Shown here piece by piece: positions 1 through 5,120 of a stretch of 6,890 nt of DNA (position 1 is its first letter; every line of letters begins with the position of its first letter). The translations under genes were made by a program, and so were the position numbers. The notes under the pieces were generated by a model that was not told the origin of the DNA, made no database searches, and was given only the letters and a program-made list of their open reading frames with translations. The DNA comes from an uncultured Calothrix sp. (lineage in GTDB: Bacteria > Cyanobacteriota > Cyanobacteriia > Cyanobacteriales > Nostocaceae), in contig CAKZYM010001157.1 of assembly GCA_937884685.1 (NCBI GenBank), positions 1-6,890 on the forward strand. The letters run 5' to 3'.

Positions 1-70
1 ATAAAAGTAACGGGTCAGTTTCCTTAGTACGTAATTGATAACGACTGAAAAGTTCAATTTTTACAGGCAT
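1..70 (-). CDS. 5' end of an unidentified gene, cut by the window edge
   Basis: An ATG at 70-68 on the minus strand opens a frame that stays open to base 1. It encodes 23 residues beginning MPVKIELFSRYQLRTK. The composition (alternating hydrophobic and charged residues, ordinary codons) looks like a real protein start, and the orientation matches every other gene here. It lies 110 bases downstream of the dynamin-like gene, with heptamer repeats between them, so the two could share a transcript. No clear Shine-Dalgarno sequence precedes the ATG; the upstream bases are A/T-rich (CTTTAAAA). I do not recognise the family from so few residues. An open frame of this length also arises by chance, so the call is tentative. 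Confidence 0.4.
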   Translation of the reverse strand, partial: MPVKIELFSRYQLRTKETDPLLL

Positions 71-76
71 TTTTAA

Positions 77-139
77 AGTTAGGAGTTAGGAATTAGGAGT
101 TATGAGTTATGAGTTAGAAGTTAGTAATCAGTAATCATT
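77..139. repeat. Heptameric short tandem repeat (STRR), nine units
   Basis: Nine consecutive 7-base units with phase kept throughout: AGTTAGG twice, AATTAGG, AGTTATG twice, AGTTAGA, AGTTAGT, AATCAGT and AATCATT. Heptameric short tandemly repeated repetitive sequences are known from heterocystous cyanobacteria. It fills most of the gap between the dynamin-like gene and the partial gene at the left edge, and contains no evident promoter. Confidence 0.8.
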
Positions 140-180
140 AAAAATCCGAGTCATCAGCGTAATCCATTTAATCCGTGTTC

Positions 181-2742
181 CTATTCCGGATAAGTAATAA
201 CTGTAATCCGCTTCATAGTATCCAACCATTCCGGTGTAGAAGCAGAAGTAGTTTCCTCAGCAGAAGCAATATATCTCAACAACGGCTCGTGTTTAGATTT
301 TAAAAGTTCTTGTAAACTATCTACTATCTCCTTTAATGCCATTGAAAAGGAACCTTTAACTTGTTTCGTCAATTCGCTGACATATTGAATTAAATGTAAC
401 CCAGCACTAGCGGTAATTTCATCCCGCAATCTCAACACCGCTATTTGATGATTAAATGGTCTTGGTGGTACGGAAAATTGTTTGTCAGGACTCCAATCGA
501 ATATTTGTCCTTTTTGATGTTGTTCGTCTTTTCTTGCTAAAGGAAATAAACTTTCAGCATTTATCGGTACAGCACTACTAGCTAATCCACTATGCTGAAT
601 AATCAAGTTTTGCCATTTATTTGTCGGGTCGATTGCTCTTAATAAATATCTATATAAACGAGTTTCTCTTTTCCCAAATTTCTCCTGAATCCGCTGTTCC
701 ATTTGCGGTTGAATAATTTCTTTAATTTTATTCCGCTCTAACTGTACTTCTGCGGATAACTTATTAAATAAATCCTTTACCGTTTCCGCTGTTCGTTCGT
801 GAGCAAATGACTGCATTTCGTTAACAGTCTTCACAAAGGAATTATAGAAATCGTCGCTTTGGGTAGGAATTGCGTCCTCTTCTTCGTCTTCCTCAAAAAT
901 GCTTTCACTCTTAGTAAACGTAATTGTCCCGTTCTTAGTTCTATCAAAAAGTAAAGTCCACTCGCTCCACTCAAAAAAGATTTTGTTGGTCAATTCATCT
1001 TTAACAACATCACTCAAAGTTAACCCAGTCCGATTTTTCAACATCGGTTGTTTTTCTAAATCTTCCTGAAAATACCGATATGTTGTCACCAAATTCTCGA
1101 TTTTCTCCCGTAACTCCAAAAAAGCGGGATTTTCCACCATCGGAATATAAGCGGGAATCTGTTCCAATACAGCTTTTAAATTATTTTGCTCCTTCATTAC
1201 AGTTTCCGCAGACCTTTGGGTATCTTCCAAAAGCTGCTTCATTCCATGCTGTCCCACATGGTCTTTGAGTAAGGAACGCAATCGACTTATCCCACCATCT
1301 TCTGCATAATCGCTAATTTGTTTGTGTAAAGTACTCGAAGTCGGTAACATTTCCCCCAACTTACGCCATTTTTCCCTTAACTGAACTTCATCATTTTGAT
1401 TCGGCTTTTCTAAATCAGGTAAAAACTCTGGAGAACAAACCTGTATCAACGAAGAATATTCCGCTTGCTTCGTTAATCCGTAAAGCTGCGACAGTAAAAC
1501 AATATTTTTCTTCTCAGTCGTCAAATTACTAGCGCTAGCAAGAGTTAAATGCAGAATTCTCAACTTTTCTAAAACAGCTTCTTCCGATAATAAAGGTTCT
1601 TCCAAAACCTCATCCATCGTTAAAATATCGCGACTAGTCAAAGGAAGTTGATTAAACCTTCCCATACCAACAATAATCCTATCCCTTAAATCTTGTCCCT
1701 TATCCCGCTCCAACATGCTGCGAATTTTCGCTGCTGTTACTCCCCCCGGATATCTACCGTTGAGCAACAGTAAAATCGTTTGTACCTCACTCAATTCCCG
1801 GAGCGATAAAAAAGTATCCCTAATACCAGAATCAGCCGCACCCAAACCGGGAAAATCCAACAATACAAACTCATTCGTTCCCTGTAAACCAGATAAATCC
1901 CATATCTGTTTTGCTACCTCAACCGTAATATCTATCCGTCGAATCAACGAGAAACTATTGTGTAAATCCCTCGCTGAAGGCTGCGCGAAAGTTTCCCAAC
2001 GCTTTGGAGACTGAGGTAAATCGCGAAACTTCAACTCTAAAATATTCATCGGGGGTTCCGACAACCTCAAACCCTTATTCGCGGTGAAATGGTCAATTTC
2101 GTAACCTCTACCGCAGATATCTTTACCATATGCGCTGTAAGTGCGAACGAATACCACCACTTCCCGTAACAAAGCCCGTAATTCCAAACTTTGGGTTTGA
2201 TTCCAAGCTTGTTCGCACCAAGTTAAAATTCCGTTAGTATCGACAAAAGTTGTCGGATACAAACTTTTCAAAGTTGCCAAAGGTGCTGCGGGTACCTCCG
2301 CTAACTTTGCTCTACCTTCCACCACCTTGAGCATAAAACCTAAACATTCTTTCACCCCTTCATGGGAAAGATACTCAACCTTAAATTTACTAACCCTCGT
2401 TGTTTGTAACTGCTGTTGCTGTACCAAATGAATCGCAGTTACATTACCAGTAGAAGGAGTTTCGCTAACTGGTAAAGCATCCGCGAAACCGATTAAACTC
2501 CCAATCAGCAGAGTTTTACCGCTACTAAATTCTCCCATCACGCCAATTTTGACGGGAGAAGAAGCCAACTCTACAGTAGAACGAGCAGACTTTACCAGAC
2601 GCTGAATGTTTTCATGGATACTTGTCGGTACCCAGTCCTCTTGGGGTGGTGGATTTTCCGAAACCAACTCCAAACTTTGAAGTACCGATTCCGCATACTC
2701 CTTATAGCGACGTAATTTCTCTACTGCTATATCACTTTTCAT
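181..2742 (-). CDS. Dynamin-like GTPase, 853 residues
   Basis: A large bacterial dynamin-family GTPase, expected to bind nucleotide and remodel or tether membranes. Residue positions: a short helical N-terminal part (1-60); the P-loop GEFSSGKT at 70-77 with lysine 76; a switch I-like segment SETPSTGNVTA at 93-103; and the G3 motif DFPG at 296-299. The usual G4 motif (T/N-K-x-D) is replaced by GRFN at 361-364. About 220 residues separate G1 from G3, more than I expect for this family, so the GTPase domain seems to carry an insertion near 117-285. The C-terminal half is charged and helix-rich, as in dynamin stalks, with an acidic run at 617-623. No transmembrane helix is evident. The ATG is supported by GGGAG five bases upstream. 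A dynamin-family assignment is secure; membrane activity is inferred. Distant relatives such as other large GTPases remain possible. Confidence 0.88.
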   Translation of the reverse strand: MKSDIAVEKLRRYKEYAESVLQSLELVSENPPPQEDWVPTSIHENIQRLVKSARSTVELASSPVKIGVMGEFSSGKTLLIGSLIGFADALPVSETPSTGNVTAIHLVQQQQLQTTRVSKFKVEYLSHEGVKECLGFMLKVVEGRAKLAEVPAAPLATLKSLYPTTFVDTNGILTWCEQAWNQTQSLELRALLREVVVFVRTYSAYGKDICGRGYEIDHFTANKGLRLSEPPMNILELKFRDLPQSPKRWETFAQPSARDLHNSFSLIRRIDITVEVAKQIWDLSGLQGTNEFVLLDFPGLGAADSGIRDTFLSLRELSEVQTILLLLNGRYPGGVTAAKIRSMLERDKGQDLRDRIIVGMGRFNQLPLTSRDILTMDEVLEEPLLSEEAVLEKLRILHLTLASASNLTTEKKNIVLLSQLYGLTKQAEYSSLIQVCSPEFLPDLEKPNQNDEVQLREKWRKLGEMLPTSSTLHKQISDYAEDGGISRLRSLLKDHVGQHGMKQLLEDTQRSAETVMKEQNNLKAVLEQIPAYIPMVENPAFLELREKIENLVTTYRYFQEDLEKQPMLKNRTGLTLSDVVKDELTNKIFFEWSEWTLLFDRTKNGTITFTKSESIFEEDEEEDAIPTQSDDFYNSFVKTVNEMQSFAHERTAETVKDLFNKLSAEVQLERNKIKEIIQPQMEQRIQEKFGKRETRLYRYLLRAIDPTNKWQNLIIQHSGLASSAVPINAESLFPLARKDEQHQKGQIFDWSPDKQFSVPPRPFNHQIAVLRLRDEITASAGLHLIQYVSELTKQVKGSFSMALKEIVDSLQELLKSKHEPLLRYIASAEETTSASTPEWLDTMKRITVITYPE

Positions 2743-2747
2743 ACTTG

Positions 2748-2752
2748 CTCCC
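2748..2752 (-). promoter_or_regulatory. Ribosome binding site of the dynamin-like gene
   Basis: GGGAG on the minus strand, five bases before the ATG at 2742-2740. It is among the clearest Shine-Dalgarno sequences in the window and fixes the start of the GTPase. Confidence 0.65.
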
Positions 2753-3241
2753 GATTCACGCAGAGATTATTTTTACGAGATTCTTGGTAGATGGCAGTGA
2801 TGCTATGGTATCGGCAAATTACCTAACTAATATTAATAATTTTGACCTTAAACCATAAAATTCGGCGTTATACACCTTGAAAATTAGCTTATATTTAAAA
2901 AATAAATTAACGTTTCAAATAACTATTACCACTATTTGGTACTCAAATCATCAGCAATTAGTTTTTGTTTGATTTTAACAATATAGAATAATTTTAAGGT
3001 CAGGATTTATTAATTAAATAGCGATTATCGTTTTGACTGGAATTTTATCTGATAATATACCTAAAAATATATTTTTATACGTAATTAATTGGGCTGATAG
3101 ATGAAATAAATTTAACATTATATAATTAGTTAGGATTAACGATAATAATAAGTACTCAAGGGCAAATGCTATCATTATTTACCCTAAATTAGCTGCCAAC
3201 TTGGCAAAAAACAATTTACAAAATAATTTACAAAAACCTTT
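2753..3241. other. AT-rich intergenic region without a recognisable gene
   Basis: About 490 very AT-rich bases upstream of the dynamin-like gene. I see no credible coding frame, tRNA or rRNA. It must hold the promoter of the GTPase gene, but candidates are weak: TTGAAA with TATAAG at a long 19-base spacing on the minus strand (about 2886-2916), or TATAAC near 2871. A 10-base inverted repeat, TGACCTTAAA (2843-2852) and TTTAAGGTCA (2993-3002), spans about 140 bases. A small palindrome TGCCAACTTGGCA lies at 3194-3206, followed by two direct copies of AATTTACAAAA. Confidence 0.5.
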
Positions 3242-3336
3242 CTTGTAGCTTGGGTCATAACTACCATTCACTATTCGGGTGTGGATTATCAATTTATGAT
3301 TTATGAAGAATCTAAAAGCGTTGTAACCCAACATTC
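3242..3336 (+). repeat. Decayed copy of the GTTGGGTTA...TAACCCAAC element
   Basis: The left end CTTGTAGCTTGGGT and the right end AAGCGTTGTAACCCAACAT match the two ends of the 80-base elements at 4448, 4628 and 4937. The middle differs and is longer, and the CCGGGTTTT tail is missing. It lies just downstream of the PEP-CTERM gene. I read it as an old, degraded or interrupted member of the same repeat family. Confidence 0.5.
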
Positions 3337-3346
3337 ATTTGTAGAT

Positions 3347-3379
3347 AAAAAAGCGAAAAGACGTAGCATTGCTACGTCT
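3347..3379 (-). terminator. Intrinsic terminator of the PEP-CTERM gene
   Basis: A perfect 9-base-pair stem (AGACGTAGC with GCTACGTCT) closes a three-base loop. On the minus strand it is followed by TTTTCGCTTTTTT. It starts 33 bases after the stop codon at 3412, where a terminator for that gene is expected. Palindromes with this GACGTAGC core also seem common between cyanobacterial genes, so it may be a repeat recruited as a terminator. Confidence 0.75.
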
Positions 3380-3411
3380 CCACATTCAGTAATACAAAAA
3401 ATCAATTAAGA

Positions 3412-4134
3412 TTAAGCAGCAGTTTTGTTCTTCTGCTTTCTTTTAATTGCAACTCCCATTCCCCCAGCTACTATAGTTCCCAAAATAGTAATAGGTTCCG
3501 GTACAGATTCAGTATTATACTTAGCGAACATTACTTGGGGTTGAGTAAAGAAATCTTCGCGAGTTCTTAAGCTACGAGGGTCGAAAGTTGGTTCAAAGTT
3601 TGACATATAAGCACTGACGCAATTAGGAACAGATGTGTTACCAGGGTCGTAAGTACAGGTTAAATCTTTAGATTCCCACTGATTCTGACTTGAATTCCAT
3701 TGACCAAAAGAAACTTGTATCGTATCCGCAACTCTGTCAACTAAACCACCAGTAACAAAATAAGTTCTCTGGGTACCAGAACTTGCATCTGCTACCTGAT
3801 TACTTGAACCAGAATTCAATTGTGTTGTAACAGCATTCGCTGCATTTTGAATTGTTGTAGAATTTATTTGTCCTTGAAAACCAGAAAAATTAGGTGGTGT
3901 CCACCCTGGTTGTGACATTGGATTTCCAAAAACATCAGCAAAAGTACCGTAAACAAAATCTACATCATACTTTTGTCCATTAACATCTAAACTATTTATT
4001 CCAGTAGCTACCCCAGCACTAGAGTAATTGATTGAGACAGCATTTGCTCTACTTGCTCCGAACATACCCGAAAGCATTAACAAAGTGAAACTTGTAGTGA
4101 CGGTCAACAAACTAGCTAGTCTCTTATTTATCAT
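3412..4134 (-). CDS. Secreted PEP-CTERM sorting-domain protein
   Basis: A 240-residue exported protein. The start MINKRLASLL followed by a hydrophobic stretch is a signal peptide, probably cut after ANA (residue 32). The C-terminus has VPEP at 211-214, a short hydrophobic segment to about 230 and a basic tail KRKQKNK (231-237). This is the cyanobacterial PEP-CTERM signal, recognised by an exosortase that removes it as the protein is exported. The mature part is rich in Ser, Asn, Gln and Thr. It has two cysteines (160 and 172) that could form a disulfide, and a segment DVNGQKYDVDFVYG that I associate with related cyanobacterial PEP-CTERM proteins. Its function is unknown; a surface or matrix role is inferred. 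I chose ATG at 4134. A TTG at 4146 would add only MVYR before the signal peptide, and neither start has a good Shine-Dalgarno site. No exosortase gene is in the window. Confidence 0.85.
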   Translation of the reverse strand: MINKRLASLLTVTTSFTLLMLSGMFGASRANAVSINYSSAGVATGINSLDVNGQKYDVDFVYGTFADVFGNPMSQPGWTPPNFSGFQGQINSTTIQNAANAVTTQLNSGSSNQVADASSGTQRTYFVTGGLVDRVADTIQVSFGQWNSSQNQWESKDLTCTYDPGNTSVPNCVSAYMSNFEPTFDPRSLRTREDFFTQPQVMFAKYNTESVPEPITILGTIVAGGMGVAIKRKQKNKTAA

Positions 4135-4210
4135 TCTGTATACCAATAATTACTGAAGTAATTTCAAGATAATTGTTTGGTAGAATTTCCCTGTAACTAC
4201 TTATCAGCCA

Positions 4211-4239
4211 AAGATACGCTAATAATTATCTAATCTCAA
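4211..4239 (-). promoter_or_regulatory. Candidate promoter of the PEP-CTERM gene
   Basis: On the minus strand, TTGAGA (4239-4234) fits a -35 box at five of six positions. After 17 bases, TATCTT (4216-4211) fits a -10 box at four of six. It would give a leader of about 70 bases. An inverted repeat brackets its -35 box and spacer, described separately. Confidence 0.35.
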
Positions 4240-4260
4240 ATTAGCGTTGTATGAGATACA
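4216..4260. promoter_or_regulatory. Inverted repeats around the PEP-CTERM promoter, operator-like
   Basis: ACGCTAAT (4216-4223) and ATTAGCGT (4240-4247) form a perfect 8-base inverted repeat with a 16-base spacer, enclosing the predicted -35 box and promoter spacer. Immediately beyond it, TGTATGAGATACA (4248-4260) is a second small dyad. This placement would suit a dimeric regulator; which one is unknown. NtcA is not indicated, since the spacing differs from GTA-N8-TAC. Confidence 0.35.
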
Positions 4261-4275
4261 GTCATTTTCGCCTGT

Positions 4276-4290
4276 TTCATATAATATGAA
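4276..4290. repeat. 15-base AT-rich palindrome
   Basis: TTCATATAATATGAA has perfect 7-base arms around a central A. It lies about 140 bases upstream of the PEP-CTERM start. It may be a protein-binding dyad or chance in AT-rich DNA. Confidence 0.3.
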
Positions 4291-4336
4291 GAGTTTACTT
4301 TATACATCCCTTCGCACTTTAAATTATCTTCATAAA

Positions 4337-4428
4337 AGTGTCGCGTTAAGAGAAGCTCACCGTTAGCGAAGCGTGTCCGTTCAGCTTGCTGACCCGTTAG
4401 GGTAAGGACATAGGTATCGCCTTACACT
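4337..4428. repeat. Multi-branched foldback repeat element
   Basis: Nested complementary arms are visible. AGTGT (4337-4341) pairs with ACACT (4424-4428). TGTCC (4374-4378) pairs with GGACA (4406-4410). Between these sit two hairpins, TCAGC-TT-GCTGA (4381-4392) and CCC-GTTA-GGG (4393-4402), giving a three-way junction. The segment GTTAGCGAAGCGTGTCC resembles dispersed repeats common between genes in heterocystous cyanobacteria. No open reading frame is apparent. Confidence 0.5.
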
Positions 4429-4447
4429 AACTTCACATAGATAAATC

Positions 4448-4527
4448 TTGTAGGTTGGTTTAGACGCACGGATAAATGTATTCTTGAGGAAAAGTGTAGA
4501 AGCGTCGTAACCCAACATCCGGGTTTT
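4448..4527 (+). repeat. 80-base GTTGGGTTA...TAACCCAAC element, copy A
   Basis: Starts TTGTAGGTTGG and ends CATCCGGGTTTT. It is nearly identical to copy B across its full length. The ends are complementary: the left arm is GTTGGTTTAGACG (one change from the other copies) and the right arm CGTCGTAACCCAAC, with one unpaired base. The right arm's AACCC can instead pair with the GGGTT that follows, and here the GGG is followed by nine T (4524-4532), a terminator-like layout on the plus strand. Confidence 0.7.
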
Positions 4528-4562
4528 TTTTTATAAAATTGAAAGTTTATTCAGAAATCCGT

Positions 4563-4581
4563 CGGGGATTGTAAATCCCCG
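4563..4581. repeat. Perfect hairpin, CGGGGATT arms
   Basis: CGGGGATT and AATCCCCG form eight uninterrupted pairs around a GTA loop. It lies between copies A and B of the 80-base element. No T-tract follows on either strand, so it is not read as a terminator. Confidence 0.55.
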
Positions 4582-4593
4582 TCTAATAGCAAA

Positions 4594-4611
4594 AGTCCTC
4601 TGAAGAGGACT
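4594..4611. repeat. Perfect hairpin, AGTCCTC arms with TGAA loop
   Basis: AGTCCTCTGAAGAGGACT is an 18-base near-palindrome: seven pairs with a TGAA loop. It lies 12 bases after the previous hairpin, as if the two form one compound repeat. The motif looks like a dispersed cyanobacterial palindrome. No gene or T-tract is associated. Confidence 0.55.
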
Positions 4612-4627
4612 GTAACAAATTTGTCTA

Positions 4628-4707
4628 TTGTAGGTTGGGTTAGACGCACGGATAAATGTATTCTTGATGAAAAGTGTAAAAACGTCGTAACCCAACATCC
4701 GGGTTTT
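4628..4707 (+). repeat. 80-base GTTGGGTTA...TAACCCAAC element, copy B
   Basis: Same length and ends as copy A, with only a few substitutions. Left arm GTTGGGTTAGACG is complementary to right arm CGTCGTAACCCAAC apart from one bulged base. The end GGGTTTT is followed by GTTT, so the T-run is shorter than in copy A. It forms the left part of the tandem duplication unit that continues to 4917. Confidence 0.7.
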
Positions 4708-4736
4708 GTTTAAATTGTTTGTTTAAGTGTTAAATA

Positions 4737-4839
4737 TAGCGCTTTTCACTTGGGTGCAATACAAATAAAATTGGTAAAAGTTGTGCGGACAGGGATGTCC
4801 ACCCCACAAGAGTGTATTCTACTCAACCGAAAACCGCTA
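4737..4839. mobile_element. MITE-like foldback element with TA target duplication
   Basis: A 103-base element bounded by TAGCG and CGCTA. The terminal inverted repeats, about 28 bases each, agree at roughly three quarters of positions (left TAGCGCTTTTCACTTGGGTG; right arm, reverse-complemented, TAGCGGTTTTCGGTTGAGTA). The centre holds a hairpin GGACA-GGGA-TGTCC (4787-4800) extended by TTGTG (4781-4785) and CACAA (4805-4809). TA flanks both sides (4735-4736 and 4840-4841). Unit 2 keeps the uninterrupted site GTTAAATATTGAATTT at 5045-5060 with a single TA. Too short for a transposase, it would have been moved in trans; TA duplication is typical of IS630/Tc1-mariner transposases. Confidence 0.75.
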
Positions 4840-4883
4840 TATTGAATTTATTTGAATTATTTTGCGACGGTTTTCTAAATTGT

Positions 4884-4910
4884 GTTGGGTTTCTCTCCGC
4901 TCAACCCAAC
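4884..4910. repeat. GTTGGGTT hairpin of unit 1
   Basis: GTTGGGTT (4884-4891) and AACCCAAC (4903-4910) form eight pairs around an 11-base loop. On the minus strand it begins CGTAGGTTGGGTT, the same motif that opens the 80-base elements, so it looks like a shortened, inverted relative of them. A second copy lies at 5094-5120. Confidence 0.65.
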
Positions 4911-4936
4911 CTACGAACTGTGGAAAAAATTATGTA

Positions 4937-5015
4937 TTGTAGGTTGGGTTAGACGCACGAATCAATTTGTTTTTAAGGAAAATGTAAAAGCGTCGTAGCC
5001 CAACATCCGGGTTTT
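4937..5015 (+). repeat. GTTGGGTTA...TAACCCAAC element, copy C
   Basis: 79 bases, one shorter than copies A and B, and more diverged in the middle (ATCAATTTGTTTTTAAGG). The arms and the CATCCGGGTTTT tail are kept. The right arm reads CGTCGTAGCCCAAC; the A-to-G change still allows G-T pairing with either the upstream or the downstream partner. It starts unit 2 of the tandem duplication. Confidence 0.7.
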
Positions 5016-5093
5016 GGTTAAAGCTTATTCTGAATGGTTAAGCGTTAAATATTGAATTTGTTTGAATTATTTTGCGACTGTTTTCTAAATTGT

Positions 5094-5120
5094 GTTGGGT
5101 TTCTCTTCGTTCAACCCAAC
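5094..5120. repeat. GTTGGGTT hairpin of unit 2
   Basis: GTTGGGTT (5094-5101) and AACCCAAC (5113-5120), eight pairs, 11-base loop. It sits directly downstream of the pentapeptide-repeat gene's stop codon on the minus strand. It could stabilise or end that transcript, but no T-tract follows, so it is not a typical intrinsic terminator. Confidence 0.65.

Larger units (their letters stand above)
4628..4917. repeat. Tandem duplication, unit 1 (carries the MITE)
   Basis: Runs from copy B to the hairpin ending CCTACGA. The stretch after the MITE (TTGAATTTATTTGAATTATT onward, through GCGAC and TTTTCTAAATTGTGTTGGG) matches unit 2 with few changes. Without the 103-base insert and one TA it is about 185 bases long, against 190 for unit 2. 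The two units follow each other with 19 bases between them. Confidence 0.7.

Noticed and set aside
1080..2858. Open frames on the plus strand opposite the dynamin-like gene (near 1080-1268, 1715-2014 and 2622-2858)
   Set aside because: They are antisense to a long, clearly coding frame with conserved GTPase motifs. Their products show no family features and they lack ribosome binding sites.
3297..3410. Plus-strand frame of 37 codons beginning MIYEESKSVVTQ
   Set aside because: It runs through the decayed repeat and the terminator hairpin, and has no ribosome binding site.
4135..4146. TTG start four codons upstream for the PEP-CTERM protein
   Set aside because: It only adds MVYR before a normal signal peptide beginning MINKRL. 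ATG is the likelier start, though neither has a Shine-Dalgarno site.
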